64,000 bases of DNA from Liquorilactobacillus sucicola DSM 21376 = JCM 15457 (GTDB lineage Bacteria > Bacillota > Bacilli > Lactobacillales > Lactobacillaceae). The stretch is from NCBI RefSeq assembly GCF_000612445.1, contig NZ_BALC01000001.1, positions 496,001 through 560,000 on the forward strand. The letters are read 5' to 3'. Every line of letters starts with the position of its first letter. Positions within the stretch are counted from its first letter, which is position 1. The translations under genes were made by a program, and so were the position numbers. Below the pieces are notes generated by a model that was given only the letters and a program-made list of their open reading frames with translations, was not told where the DNA came from and ran no database searches. Of the stretch, positions 35,695 to 45,518 are shown in pieces.

Positions 35695-35740
35695 AGTCCT
35701 AGCTAATAGTTTTTTACATCTTTAACTATTAGCTAGGACT
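35695..35740. promoter_or_regulatory. 15-bp perfect inverted repeat before the AI-2E gene
   Basis: AGTCCTAGCTAATAG (35695-35709) and CTATTAGCTAGGACT (35726-35740) are perfect complements. On the minus strand a TATAAT (35686-35681) follows, so it may be a promoter-proximal operator or a terminator after the ABC permease, though a T-run is lacking. Confidence 0.5.
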
Positions 35741-35800
35741 TAAAAAGTTGTCTCTGTATTCAATACTTTTTAAATTCACTTACTTTGTAACATTGAAATG

Positions 35801-37729
35801 TTAAAGTCGCGGATCTTTTTTATTTACCAGCTGCTGGTAAACATTTGTTGTTAGCAGATATATGCAAAGGTAACCACCTGCTAGAACAACGAGGGTCGCA
35901 CTGCTCACTCCTGCCAAAACCTTAGTGCTATACATCGAAAAGAGTGAAAGAATGCTTTTAAGGAGTGGGATACAAAATACAAAGTGGATAATGGCACCAA
36001 CTATTGGCAGCATAAATACTAAAGAAACCTGACTGCGAATAGCATTTTTAGTTTCTTCCTGACTAAGGCCTACTTGTTGCATAGTTTGAAACCTTTGTCG
36101 ATCAGCATACCCTTCTGAGAGTTGCTTGTAGTAGATTATCAAGGCCGTTGCAAAGATCAAAGTCATACTTACCAAGGAACCGATAAAAAGCAATGAACCG
36201 AAAAGTGACTGGAACAAACTTTTAGAAATTGGAGCAGCAGTATATGATTCATTATCAAGCTTCATCTTTTTTTGCAGCGAATTTGCAAATTTTAGCTGGT
36301 TAGTTTCAGAACCAGTTAAATTGAAGCCTGAAATTTCTAATTTAGGCTGCGGATTGATTTTTTTACTTATTGCCTCATTTGCTACGACAATAAAAGCCGC
36401 TTGAAACACTGAGTGCTGATAATTGAAGGCTATTTTAAAACTATTTATTTTCTTGACATGGTAACGCTGTCCGCGGATAAAAATGCTCTTCCTATTAAAC
36501 TTCGAGGAAGCAGTATAAAGCAGAACCTGGTCCTTCTTCAAATCTGTTTTTGTTCCTTGAATGCGATTATAATCAGCTAACGTTAATGTTGATAATTGGT
36601 GTGTTGCATGCATAATATTATTTTCTTCGAATTTGTCATCAGCTATTGAACCTGGACTTGGAGTTGTTACGGTCAAGTGCTGTTTAGGACCTAAAGAAAT
36701 GTGATACTTAGCAGCAGTTTTATCAATAGTTCGTATTTGTTCAGCCGTAAGTCGTTTTTGTGTGGTGAACATAATATCAAGCGGATTCCAAGATTTGATC
36801 AGTTTATTCTCACCAACATACAAACTTAGAGTTCCAACCATTGTGACCAATATCGATGTACATAATAAACAGATCGATGCTAATCCAGCGCCATTTTGTT
36901 TCATTCGAAAAAGCATGCCTGAAATTGAGATAAAATGATTTGGTTTGTAATAAATTTTGTTTTGTTTTTTCAATATTTTTAAAAAGCTTATGCTGCCCAC
37001 GATAAAAAGCAGGTAAGTTCCAATAAGAACCAAAATAACAGCAAAAACAAAACTGACAAAAGCTCCCGTAGTGGGCTTAGTTTTAACCGATATCCAGTAC
37101 CCCAAACCAAGGACTATAACACCTAAGATAGCTAGTACTTTTTTAGCTTGAGGTTCTTTCTCGCCTTGGAACGATTGGTTCCAAAGATGGATAGGGTTGA
37201 CTGTGTGAACGCGATAAAAGTTGTAAAATAACAACATTAAAAAAATCAATGCAAATATTATGATTGTCATTACTACTGCACATGGTTCAAATTGATCAAG
37301 CGACACTTTAAGTCTTAGCAGCCTTTGTAGAATCAAAAAGGCGAGTTTAAGAAAAATAAAACCAGAAATTATTCCAGCGACTAAACTGACAATGTACAAC
37401 AGTATAGTTTCTATGGTTAAAATCCAGCGCAAATCTCCGTTACCAAGGCCAATCATATTATAAAGTCCGAGCTCTTCACCACGTTGCTTAATTAAAAAAC
37501 TATTTGCGTAGAAAATTAAAAATAAGGATACCAGAGAAATAAAAACAATTGCTATGTTTGTTATTTCGACTGTAGCATTTCCTAAAGCCATCCCTTTTAA
37601 TGTTTTGTTCATCGAAATATTCCAAAAAATAAAATTAATTGCGATGAGCACAACGCTTGCTAAAAGGAAAGGTCCATATTCTTTTTTGTGATGTGTGATC
37701 CCATGCCACGCTAATTTCAAATGGATCAT
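35801..37729 (-). CDS. BceB-type ABC transporter permease
   Basis: 642 residues with ten predicted membrane helices, the Bce type. An extracellular domain of about 210 residues (roughly 300-510) separates the helices 1-8 and 9-10, as expected. FtsX-like ends are seen: LLFIGSLVSMTLIFATALIIYYKQLSEGYADRQRFQTMQQVGLSQEE. It is 2 bases after its ATPase. Such permeases detach peptide antibiotics from lipid II-cycle targets and signal to the adjacent histidine kinase. Substrate is a cell-wall peptide, not predictable further. Confidence 0.92.
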   Translation of the reverse strand: MIHLKLAWHGITHHKKEYGPFLLASVVLIAINFIFWNISMNKTLKGMALGNATVEITNIAIVFISLVSLFLIFYANSFLIKQRGEELGLYNMIGLGNGDLRWILTIETILLYIVSLVAGIISGFIFLKLAFLILQRLLRLKVSLDQFEPCAVVMTIIIFALIFLMLLFYNFYRVHTVNPIHLWNQSFQGEKEPQAKKVLAILGVIVLGLGYWISVKTKPTTGAFVSFVFAVILVLIGTYLLFIVGSISFLKILKKQNKIYYKPNHFISISGMLFRMKQNGAGLASICLLCTSILVTMVGTLSLYVGENKLIKSWNPLDIMFTTQKRLTAEQIRTIDKTAAKYHISLGPKQHLTVTTPSPGSIADDKFEENNIMHATHQLSTLTLADYNRIQGTKTDLKKDQVLLYTASSKFNRKSIFIRGQRYHVKKINSFKIAFNYQHSVFQAAFIVVANEAISKKINPQPKLEISGFNLTGSETNQLKFANSLQKKMKLDNESYTAAPISKSLFQSLFGSLLFIGSLVSMTLIFATALIIYYKQLSEGYADRQRFQTMQQVGLSQEETKNAIRSQVSLVFMLPIVGAIIHFVFCIPLLKSILSLFSMYSTKVLAGVSSATLVVLAGGYLCIYLLTTNVYQQLVNKKDPRL

Positions 37730-37731
37730 TC

Positions 37732-38487
37732 CTACTCCTCCTTACTCGATAATGCCGTTAAACTTGTCATTATTTTTTTAAGATACGTTGATCTTGAATA
37801 ATCACCTTTGAATATTTCGTGATAAATCTGACCATCCTTAATAAAAAGGGTCCTCTTAGAATGACTTGCAGCCGCTGCACTATGGGTTACCATCAAGATC
37901 GTCTGCCCTTGTACGTTGACCTTTTCAAATAATTGCAACAGCTTTTCTGTATTATGTGAGTCAAGCGCTCCGGTTGGTTCATCAGCTAATACTAGATCAG
38001 GTTTGGTAATTAATGCTCGTGCAGCAGCGACACGCTGTTTTTGTCCACCCGAAATCTCATAAGGATAGCGATTCAATAAGTCTGTGATTTCTAGCTGTTC
38101 AGCTAAGGGGCGTAGCCGCTGTTCCATCTCAGCATATTTTTTCTTTGCAAGGACCAATGGCAAAAAAATATTATCACGATTATTGAACGTATCTAGCAAA
38201 TTGAAATTTTGAAAGACAAAGCCTAAGTGTTCGCGTCTGAACTTAGCAGTTTGCTTTTCTGGCAATTTATTTAAGTCAATATTATTTAAAGTGATACTGC
38301 CGCTAGTTGCTTTGTCTAGTGTTGCGATAATATTAAGTAAAGTTGTTTTACCAGCTCCCGATTCTCCCATAATTGCCACATATTCGCCGGTGTCTACACT
38401 AAGTGATACATCTTTTAGCGCTGTAACTTTGTTTTTATTGTCATCCGCGAAAACCCTGCGAATGTGGTTTAAATCTAATACATTCAT
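37732..38487 (-). CDS. BceA-type ABC transporter ATPase
   Basis: 251 residues. Walker A GESGAGKTT, signature YEISGGQKQRVAAARAL, Walker B DLVLADEPTGALD, H-loop LMVTHS. It matches the MacB/BceA ATPase group (EISGGQ, DEPTGALD). It precedes the large permease and is separated from the regulatory genes by a 106-base region with an inverted repeat and a -10 box, so it has its own regulated promoter. It powers resistance to peptide antibiotics. Confidence 0.94.
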   Translation of the reverse strand: MNVLDLNHIRRVFADDNKNKVTALKDVSLSVDTGEYVAIMGESGAGKTTLLNIIATLDKATSGSITLNNIDLNKLPEKQTAKFRREHLGFVFQNFNLLDTFNNRDNIFLPLVLAKKKYAEMEQRLRPLAEQLEITDLLNRYPYEISGGQKQRVAAARALITKPDLVLADEPTGALDSHNTEKLLQLFEKVNVQGQTILMVTHSAAAASHSKRTLFIKDGQIYHEIFKGDYSRSTYLKKIMTSLTALSSKEE

Positions 38488-38518
38488 TTTAGTAACACTC
38501 CTTCATTTATCTAGTAAC

Positions 38519-38566
38519 ATTATAAAAGGCTTCTAACGTCATTTTGTAGTTACAATAACGTTAGAA
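38519..38566 (-). promoter_or_regulatory. Inverted repeat and promoter of the bceAB-like operon
   Basis: On the minus strand, TTCTAACGT...ACGTTAGAA (38566-38531) is followed by a TATAAT -10 (38524-38519) with no -35 consensus. The symmetry just upstream of a -10 box suits binding by the BceR-like response regulator encoded upstream. Confidence 0.6.
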
Positions 38567-38593
38567 ACCTTACAATCTGTTATTCTTTCAGTG

Positions 38594-39589
38594 TTAGTGC
38601 TTAATATTTTTTTGTGGAAATATAAGCAGTGTACTTGTTCCAACTCCTAGTTGTGATTTAATGTCTAACTTTAAATTCAAGGCCTCGCTGATTTGGTAGG
38701 CAACATAAAGTCCCATTCCGGTCGCAGAGTTTTGGCGGCGGCCGTTCTCACCCGTGAATCCGGGTTCAAAAACACGCGGGAGATCACTAGCATTAATTCC
38801 GATTCCCTTATCATTGACTTCAAGTCTATTACTCAGCCATTTGATCTCAATAAAAGTATCTTCATGTGAATACTTTAAAGCGTTCATTAGCAGCTGTGTA
38901 AGAATGAATGATACCCATTTAGCATCTGTTAAAACTTGAACGGGTGGAATTTTTATATGTGGGGTAATTTGTTTTTTGATGAAAAATACTGCACATTTTT
39001 TTATGACCATTTCAACTATTTCCTTCATGGAATACCACTTAAATACTAGGTCTTGGTTAAAATCAGCCAATCGTTCATAGGTAAGAATCATATCTAGTTG
39101 ATGGTATGCTAAAGCAATTTGTTGCTGTACGTCAATACTAGCAACCTCATTTTCATTTTCAGCCAATAGTTTTAGTGCTGTCAGAGGTGTTTTTACTTCA
39201 TGACTCCACATTACTAGATAATCACGATTTTTTTTGAATTTTTCCTCATTCTCTCTTTCATACTGGATTCTCTGTTGTTGCAGCCGATTGAAGAATTCAA
39301 TGAAGGCTTTTTCCGTTAGCCCATGTGGTTTTATGGTGAGCATTTGTCCCTGAGAGTGCGCCTTGTTAAGGCTACGCAGAAGCTTCTCTTCATGATAAAC
39401 CCGATAGGCTAAAAATAAAAAGAAAGGGATCAAGGTAAACCTTATTAAATCTACAATCAGCATGATTTTTATATTATAAAGTATGCATAAGAAAAACAAA
39501 AAGGCCATTAAACCGGCATACAAAATAAGGATAGGCCATTTTGCTAATATGCTATTTACTATCATTTTGCTTGTATTTTTTCCATTCAT
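38594..39589 (-). CDS. BceS-like sensor histidine kinase
   Basis: 331 residues. Two membrane helices (about 18-38 and 42-62) have almost no extracellular loop, the intramembrane-sensing BceS layout. It has the H-box MWSHEVKTPLTAL (His130), N-box LLMNALKYS, G1-box VNDKGIGINA, and the F-box FEPGFTG. It depends on its ABC partner for input, an inference from BceS family biology. It overlaps the response regulator gene by four bases. Confidence 0.93.
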   Translation of the reverse strand: MNGKNTSKMIVNSILAKWPILILYAGLMAFLFFLCILYNIKIMLIVDLIRFTLIPFFLFLAYRVYHEEKLLRSLNKAHSQGQMLTIKPHGLTEKAFIEFFNRLQQQRIQYERENEEKFKKNRDYLVMWSHEVKTPLTALKLLAENENEVASIDVQQQIALAYHQLDMILTYERLADFNQDLVFKWYSMKEIVEMVIKKCAVFFIKKQITPHIKIPPVQVLTDAKWVSFILTQLLMNALKYSHEDTFIEIKWLSNRLEVNDKGIGINASDLPRVFEPGFTGENGRRQNSATGMGLYVAYQISEALNLKLDIKSQLGVGTSTLLIFPQKNIKH

Positions 39590-40266
39590 TGAAACACCAG
39601 TCGATAACCGTGGCCTCGTTCAGTCACTAGTTTTTCTTTGAGATTTACTGGGGCTAACTTACTGCGCAAACGACTAATATTAACATTTAGTGCGTTTTGG
39701 CTAATAAATAAGCCTCCTTGCCAGATACTTTGCATCAGACGTTCCTTTGAGATGGTTTGATTCACATTTAGAAAGAAAAGCTGCATAATTATCCCCTCAG
39801 TTGGGGTCAGTTTTATACTCTGCTCGGCATAGTTTAGGCAATTATTTAAAGCGTTAAGCTGATATTTACCAAGCGTTATTTTTTTATTTTCTATATCGTG
39901 TTTCTTCGAGACTCGCCGAAGTACCGCCTGAATTTTTGATATAAGGACTGCGAGCGAGAAAGGTTTGGTGATATAGTCATCTGCTCCTGTTGCAATCGCT
40001 CTAACAGCATTTGGATCCATCTCCGCCGCAGAAACAAAAATAACAGGAATATCAGAGACATCTCTTATTTTTGAAGTCCAATAAAAACCATCATATGTTG
40101 GCAATGTGATGTCCATTATGACTAAATCAGCTTTGAAAGCTAAAATTTCTGGGATAATCTTTTGCCAATTATGAACCTTTTGAACTTCGTACTGCCATTT
40201 TGCTAATCCCTTCTCGACAGAATCCAAAATCGATTCATCATCTTCTATAACAAATATTTTCGGCAT
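39586..40266 (-). CDS. BceR-like OmpR-family response regulator
   Basis: 226 residues from the ATG at 40266, behind AGGGGG. The receiver domain has EDDESI, Asp52 in LVIMDITLP, and Lys in DYITKPFSL. The OmpR winged helix has LTPTEGIIMQLFFLN and VNISRLRSKLAP. The frame extends nine codons upstream without a site. With the kinase it should sense peptide antibiotics and activate the ABC operon promoter at 38519-38566. It overlaps the kinase gene by four bases. Confidence 0.94.
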   Translation of the reverse strand: MPKIFVIEDDESILDSVEKGLAKWQYEVQKVHNWQKIIPEILAFKADLVIMDITLPTYDGFYWTSKIRDVSDIPVIFVSAAEMDPNAVRAIATGADDYITKPFSLAVLISKIQAVLRRVSKKHDIENKKITLGKYQLNALNNCLNYAEQSIKLTPTEGIIMQLFFLNVNQTISKERLMQSIWQGGLFISQNALNVNISRLRSKLAPVNLKEKLVTERGHGYRLVFQ

Positions 40267-40404
40267 AACTCTTAGTTTCCCCCTTCTAGGCAATAAGCAT
40301 ACACAGTCAATCTATAATAAACCATGGATCAACTTTAATAGCAAGGCTGTTTTATCTAATTACACTCAGCTTTAAAAACATAAATTTGATTTTGAATATT
40401 GTGC

Positions 40405-40410
40405 TATAAT
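40405..40410 (+). promoter_or_regulatory. Extended -10 box of the immunity gene
   Basis: TGTGCTATAAT gives an extended -10 (TGC then TATAAT, 40405-40410), 26 bases before the start. No good -35 is visible. Confidence 0.5.
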
Positions 40411-40435
40411 ATTTTACATAAAGGAGATGGCTAAT

Positions 40436-40723
40436 TTGAATAAAGCTGCACAAACTGCTTATAAAATCCTTGAACAGATGTCACAAGAACTAAAAGAACA
40501 AGATACCTTGCTTCAGGAAATTATTACGCAGGCTCAAACAGATTTGAAATCTAGAGATAAAGCAGTACCCTTGGTGGTTCAAAAAGTTCATAGTGCAATT
40601 TCTAACTGCCTTTTAGAAAATAGTTTAACCTTATCTAAAAAGAATCGTGAACTACTAACCGAGTTAATGCAAGTGGCAACTAAAAATGGCTATAAAATTG
40701 GTAGACCAGGGTCTATTATCTAA
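40436..40723 (+). CDS. Class IIa-type bacteriocin immunity protein
   Basis: 95 residues from a TTG at 40436, with AAGGAG eight bases upstream; an ATG nine bases earlier overlaps that site. The protein is a four-helix bundle type: YKILEQMSQELKEQDTLLQEII, LVVQKVHSAISNCLLENSL, and NRELLTELMQVATKNGYKIG. This matches the enterocin A/pediocin immunity family, which blocks the bacteriocin-bound mannose permease from inside. No bacteriocin gene is near, so it is an orphan immunity gene, common in lactobacilli. A terminator follows. The neighbouring Bce module also deals with peptides. Confidence 0.75.
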   Translation: MNKAAQTAYKILEQMSQELKEQDTLLQEIITQAQTDLKSRDKAVPLVVQKVHSAISNCLLENSLTLSKKNRELLTELMQVATKNGYKIGRPGSII

Positions 40724-40736
40724 ATAATAAAAAGAG

Positions 40737-40775
40737 AACTGATCAAATGTGAAGCCTTGACCAATTCCTTTTTTA
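40737..40775 (+). terminator. Terminator after the immunity gene
   Basis: GAACTGATCAA (40737-40747) and TTGACCAATTC (40758-40768) pair with two G-U pairs, followed by TTTTTT. It resembles the hairpin end of the dispersed repeat family. Confidence 0.75.
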
Positions 40776-40937
40776 ACGTCATATGATAATATTAGTGGTA
40801 TTTTTTAATAGCTGCTCTTTTGTTGCTTAAGCACAATTTGAGCTTAGTTGAATTCTGACACACCCAAGAGTAACAAGTTAATGCTTAAGTTCTGGCAGCT
40901 TACTGCTAGAGACCTGTTTGAGAACGATGTTTTTTCA

Positions 40938-42302
40938 TCAAACTAATGTTTTGTTAGCTTCTGCTTCTGCTGCTTGTGCTTGAGCTGCTTGACCAAGTAA
41001 ATTCAAATAATTAAATGGCCGATCAAAGGTTGGCTGGAATAGCATATCCACCATTGCTAGATCATCAATTGTATTCTTATTTTGAATGCAGAGCGATAAA
41101 AGATTAGCTGACTGCGAAATATCATATTCACTCATTAATGCGCCACCTAGAATTCGCTTGGAGTCTGCATCGTAGACTAATGACATCAAAATCGGTGTTG
41201 TTGACGGCATAAACTCCGGTCGATAATTATCTTCAAAAATAACCTGACGGGCATTTATTCCTTGCATTTTTGCCGCTTCGGCAGTTAAACCAGTTGCACA
41301 AATTGCTGTACCATAAAGGGAAAGTCCAGAAGTCGATTGCGTTCCCATGTAGCGCACTGTTGGTTTCTTTAAATTCTTTCCGACAAGTATTCCTTGGCGT
41401 ACTGCGTTGGTTGCTAAAGGAATATATGCATTTTGACCAGTTGGATTATAATGAACGGCTGCGCTATCCCCCGCTGCTAGAATGTCAGGATCTGAGCTGC
41501 GCATATAATCATCAGTGATAATTGCCCCATTAGGTGTCATATCAACTTTACCAGCTAGTAAATCTGTATTGGGTCTGAACCCGATACAAAGTATTGCTAA
41601 ATCAGCAGTAATTGCTTTTTTATCCGTTTTAATCTCTAATGCGCCGTTTTTTTCTGTGAAACGCTGAACTGATTGTCCTAGCTGCAGGCTAACCCCATTT
41701 TTCACAAAAGTTGCTTCGATTCTATCTGTGAATGCGTGATCGAAATATTTAGGCATGACGCGGTTCTGAGCATCAATTAAACTAACCTCGTGTCCTTTAA
41801 GTGAATATGCTTCTACCAACTCTGCTCCAATATAGCCTGCTCCTATCACAGCAATTTTTTTAACTTCAGGAACACGGTTAAATAACTCTTGGGCATGTGA
41901 CCAGTTCTTGCAAAGCAATACTTTTTTACTTTTTATTCCCGGAATGTTGGGGATTATCGGCCAAGAGCCAGTAGTCATAATAAGCTTGTCATAGTATTCA
42001 GTTGTTACTTTTTTCGTTAACAGATCTTCGACTTCTAATGTGTGCTTTTCCGGATTGATACTCTGGACATTATGTTGTGTCTTAATGGTAGCACCCATTT
42101 CTTTTAATTCCTCAGGACTTGAGTAAAATAATCCTTGCGGGTCTTTTACTTGCCCCCCTAAGTACAATGCGATTCCGCATGATAGGAATGATATTTCAGC
42201 ATTACGTTCAAAGACAGTAACTTCAGCATCTTTGTAATCGCTTAAAATTTGTTTAACGGCAAATGTCCCTGCATGTGTGCACCCAACAACTGCAACTTTC
42301 AT
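40938..42302 (-). CDS. nox: NADH oxidase (water-forming, Nox-like)
   Basis: 454 residues. The FAD-binding N-terminus (VAVVGCTHAGTFA) precedes redox Cys42 in SFLSCGIALYLGG. The NAD-binding motif is AVIGAGYIGAELVEA, and the FAD motif PDILAAGDSAA. This cysteine-sulfenate flavoprotein group (Nox/NADH peroxidase/CoADR) in lactic acid bacteria reduces O2 to water and re-oxidises NADH. The alanine- and glutamine-rich C-terminus (QAAQAQAAEAEAN) is unusual. The frame is intact. It is monocistronic. Confidence 0.92.
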   Translation of the reverse strand: MKVAVVGCTHAGTFAVKQILSDYKDAEVTVFERNAEISFLSCGIALYLGGQVKDPQGLFYSSPEELKEMGATIKTQHNVQSINPEKHTLEVEDLLTKKVTTEYYDKLIMTTGSWPIIPNIPGIKSKKVLLCKNWSHAQELFNRVPEVKKIAVIGAGYIGAELVEAYSLKGHEVSLIDAQNRVMPKYFDHAFTDRIEATFVKNGVSLQLGQSVQRFTEKNGALEIKTDKKAITADLAILCIGFRPNTDLLAGKVDMTPNGAIITDDYMRSSDPDILAAGDSAAVHYNPTGQNAYIPLATNAVRQGILVGKNLKKPTVRYMGTQSTSGLSLYGTAICATGLTAEAAKMQGINARQVIFEDNYRPEFMPSTTPILMSLVYDADSKRILGGALMSEYDISQSANLLSLCIQNKNTIDDLAMVDMLFQPTFDRPFNYLNLLGQAAQAQAAEAEANKTLV

Positions 42303-42575
42303 TAATAATCAGCCTCCCATGTGATGATGCTTAAAATTATGCTCATAAGTGAGCATATCAATAATTTAATTGTACACAATCTTAATCACTTAAACAAGTT
42401 TTTTGCATTTTTCTTCGTTCATAAACACATTTTTATTGAAGGCCACTTTTTCAGCATTATTTCAACCTTTATCATTTTGAAAAATAGCGTTATATTATGT
42501 GAGAACAGGTGCTTAGTAGAAATACCAAGTAATTAATCACATATTTTTGCAAAAGTTCGAAAAGAGGTTATTACA

Positions 42576-43778
42576 TTGTTAGAAAAAACTTTTTATAAGA
42601 CACTATTGAAACATGCTTTCAACATTCCTGTTGAAGTAACCTTTTGGGATGGATCTGTAGAACATTTTGGCCCGGCTGGACAGCCGCAAAACAAAATTGT
42701 CATTAACAAACCTCTTCCACCACAGAGTGTTCTAGAACATGCTACGCTTACGCTTGCTGAAGCATATATGGAAAAGGACATTGAAGTTGAAGGCAGTATT
42801 CAAAATTTGATCACTTCTATTTTTATGACACCGCATAGCTTTATAAATAGTTCCAAATTCAAAAAATTCCTGCCTAAACAAAATCATTCTAAAAAACAAA
42901 GTATGAATGACATTCAAAGTCATTACGATCTTGGTAATGATTTTTACAAATTATGGCTTGATAAGACTATGACCTATTCTTGCGCTTATTTTAAAACGAA
43001 AGATGATTCACTTGAACAAGCACAGCTTAATAAGGTCTATCATATTTTGAACAAGTTAGACTTGAAACACAATAAGACACTCTTAGATATTGGGTGCGGC
43101 TGGGGTACGCTCTTGTTTGCAGCAGCTAAAGATTTTGGTGTTCAAGCTACTGGTATTACCTTAAGTGAAGAGCAGTTTAATTATGTTAGTAAAAAAATAA
43201 AAAAAGAAAACCTTGAAGGCATGGTTGCTGTTAAGCTCATGGATTATCGCGAACTAAATCAGAGCTTTGACTACATTACTAGTGTTGGAATGTTCGAACA
43301 TGTCGGCAAGGAAAATCTAGGAATGTATTTTAAGAAAATAGCTGAGCTTCTAAAGCCTGAAGGACGAGCTTTAATCCATGGTATTACTGGGCAGCATATG
43401 GGGATCGGTTCTGATCCGTTTATCAATAAGTATATCTTCCCAGGAGGCTATATCCCTCACCTAAGTGAAATAATGGAACATATCATGCTGAGTAATTTGC
43501 AGCTTAAGGACTTAGAAACACTTAGAAGGCACTATCAGAAAACACTAGAAATCTGGACACAAAATATTTTCAAACACAAAACGGAAATCACAAACTTGTT
43601 TGATGATAAATTTTTCCGAATGTGGAATTTGTATTTGCAAGCTTGTGCGGCATCTTTTGAGGCAGGAAATATTGATGTTGCGCAGTACCTGTTAACCAAA
43701 GGACCCAGCGGTGTTCACCTCCCGCTGACCCGTGATTATATCACTGAAAGTGACAAGACTATTCCGACCTTTAAATAG
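42576..43778 (+). CDS. cfa: Cyclopropane-fatty-acyl-phospholipid synthase
   Basis: 400 residues from a TTG start with AAGAGGTT upstream. The N-terminal domain is followed by the SAM-binding motif [20 protein letters not shown]. The signature [23 protein letters not shown] (split in print) and [13 protein letters not shown] are complete. The enzyme adds a methylene bridge from SAM to unsaturated acyl chains of membrane phospholipids (dihydrosterculic or lactobacillic acid). It is monocistronic with a strong terminator. Confidence 0.95.
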   Translation: MLEKTFYKTLLKHAFNIPVEVTFWDGSVEHFGPAGQPQNKIVINKPLPPQSVLEHATLTLAEAYMEKDIEVEGSIQNLITSIFMTPHSFINSSKFKKFLPKQNHSKKQSMNDIQSHYDLGNDFYKLWLDKTMTYSCAYFKTKDDSLEQAQLNKVYHILNKLDLKHNKTLLDIGCGWGTLLFAAAKDFGVQATGITLSEEQFNYVSKKIKKENLEGMVAVKLMDYRELNQSFDYITSVGMFEHVGKENLGMYFKKIAELLKPEGRALIHGITGQHMGIGSDPFINKYIFPGGYIPHLSEIMEHIMLSNLQLKDLETLRRHYQKTLEIWTQNIFKHKTEITNLFDDKFFRMWNLYLQACAASFEAGNIDVAQYLLTKGPSGVHLPLTRDYITESDKTIPTFK

Positions 43779-43848
43779 AATTAATACATTTTTTGAAAAA
43801 ATGTGACATAAGCCGGTAAGATTCAAGATGGACGGAATAAGTAAACAA

Positions 43849-43892
43849 TGGGCTAGATCAAGTTAAATTTAACTTTTGATCTAGCCCATTTT
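43849..43892 (+). terminator. Terminator after cfa
   Basis: TGGGCTAGATCAA (43849-43861) pairs perfectly with TTGATCTAGCCCA (43876-43888), then TTTT. The GATCAAGTTAAATTTAACTTTTGATC core is shared in style with the dispersed repeats. Confidence 0.9.
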
Positions 43893-44258
43893 CTACGTTT
43901 AGTCAAGCACAATTTGTGAATAAAATTCGCCGCTTTGCCTAGGTGGTTGTACCATAGTGGGCACGACTTTGAAGCTACTGATGAAAAGCATGTCTCCAAG
44001 TGTGCGGCGTTTGGTTGCTGGTAAAAGACACTGCCCAAATACTACTGGCCTCTCTAGAATCGTTCTCACGGCTAAACGAATGTAAAATGAGATAATATCT
44101 CCTGTTGATTGAAACTGAAAATATCAACGTAAGGCTGCTATAATCTGATCAAGTCTATCAAACCTTGAGCCCGTGGTACAAAGTAAGCATCCGATTGGTT
44201 AGCTTCCACCAGAGCTATGCAATATTTAAAATACACCAACTGCTCCAAGCTTTAAACA
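43893..44258. other. Gene-free stretch
   Basis: No gene with a start and ribosome binding site was seen. A 61-codon minus-strand frame at 43853-44038 overlaps the terminator hairpin and is not credible. Nothing else stood out. Confidence 0.55.
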
Positions 44259-45125
44259 TTAGTTTTCAAAATAAGAGAGCGGTTTTTGAACATCAATTTT
44301 CGTGCCACCAAATTCTTTTTTAATATATTTTTGAACACTGTCGCTATGATATATTTTTACCAATTTTTTTAAATTCTGATCATTTTTATTCTTACTAGCT
44401 GTTGCTAAAATATTTATATTTTCTTTAGTTGATTGATTAACCTGTTCGTGAAAGATCGAATCTTTTAAAACGTTTAATTTTCCTTCAAGCGCGATTGTGT
44501 TTCCAATCAAAACAGCCGCAATTGAATTATCTTTCATAATTCTTGGCCCAGTTGTATCATCAATCTCCTTGAATTTGAAATGATGGGGATTGTCCGCGAT
44601 TGCGCTCGTTCCCGAAAGACTCCCAAAATCAGCTTTTAATTTAATTAGTCCAGCCCTTTCAAGCAGTTTAAGTCCGCGAGCAGTATTGGCTGGATTGTCT
44701 GCGAGTGCAATTGTTGAACCGTTGGGAATTTCGTGCACTTTTTTGTACCTATTTGAGTAAATCCCCATTGGTTCCAGATACGTTGTACCAAGAGCTGTTA
44801 TCTTACCCACCTTGCTGCTTTTATTGAAGGCTACATAGTAAGCATAAGACTGAAAAGCATTAACATCGATCTTGCCTTCGGCTGTTGCAGTGTTTAAAGA
44901 AATACCATCCGTAAACGACTTTACTTTGATATTCAAATGCTCTTTTTTTGTTTCAGGCAAGTCAGCTATATGTTTCCAGATCTGCACATCAGAGCCAATT
45001 GATCCGATTGTGATTGTATTCGAACTGTTTCTTTTGTTGCTGCTATTGCGCACAGTAAGTGTAATAATTCCTACTACAACAATGACTATTCCAACTAGTG
45101 TCAGTATGATTCTATTCTTTTTCAA
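44259..45125 (-). CDS. MetQ/NlpA family substrate-binding protein, no lipobox
   Basis: 288 residues, matching the NlpA (MetQ) family: ITIGSIGSDVQIWKHIADLP, then VDVNAFQSYAYYVAF-like (written KIDVNAFQSYAYYVAF) and YLEPMGIYSNRYKKVHEIPNGSTIALADNPANTARGL (in parts). The N-terminus is a hydrophobic helix (about 7-27) without the lipobox cysteine, so it is anchored by that helix or secreted. It stands alone: no MetN or MetI gene is near. The methionine T-box in front supports methionine as ligand. It might feed a transporter encoded elsewhere. Confidence 0.87.
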   Translation of the reverse strand: MKKNRIILTLVGIVIVVVGIITLTVRNSSNKRNSSNTITIGSIGSDVQIWKHIADLPETKKEHLNIKVKSFTDGISLNTATAEGKIDVNAFQSYAYYVAFNKSSKVGKITALGTTYLEPMGIYSNRYKKVHEIPNGSTIALADNPANTARGLKLLERAGLIKLKADFGSLSGTSAIADNPHHFKFKEIDDTTGPRIMKDNSIAAVLIGNTIALEGKLNVLKDSIFHEQVNQSTKENINILATASKNKNDQNLKKLVKIYHSDSVQKYIKKEFGGTKIDVQKPLSYFEN

Positions 45126-45202
45126 TTTTAACCATTCCCTCCGTTTTATATTCCGTGAAAAGCATTCAATCGATCCTTCCCTTTAGCGCACTACCAAGTT
45201 TT

Positions 45203-45515
45203 TTGGCAAAAAAAACCCACAGCCACCAGAAAAGGACTGCGGGACGAATTGTCGTGTTACCACCCGATAATTTTGCCGACCGTTACCAATCAGCACTCAA
45301 TGGGTATCTTCTATTCAGAAATAAGTTTATTTGCATCAGAGCAAACATTGAATAATAATACCCTACGCTTTAACAGGCGCACCTGGAAAAAACTTACACA
45401 ACTCTGCTCGTTTTCTCTGTATACATGGGACCATATTCCATAGTGACTCTTCGCTGAATTACAGCTAACTTCAGCTCTCTTGAGAAGAATCAAAATGTAC
45501 TCATCACATAACAGC
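45203..45515 (-). promoter_or_regulatory. T-box riboswitch, predicted methionine specifier (AUG)
   Basis: On the minus strand the leader has the AAGAGAGC motif with its terminal loop, the T-box sequence CGGGTGGTAACACG (45266-45253) and a terminator (CCCGCAG against CTGTGGG, then T8). By alignment with known specifier loops, GGAAT-ATG-GTCC puts the specifier at 45434-45432, AUG, methionine. The following gene encodes a MetQ-type protein, an independent agreement. Methionine starvation would allow readthrough. Confidence 0.9.
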
Positions 45516-45518
45516 ATC

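Noticed and set aside
43853-44038. 61-codon minus-strand frame after cfa
   Set aside because: Overlaps the cfa terminator hairpin and has no start signal.
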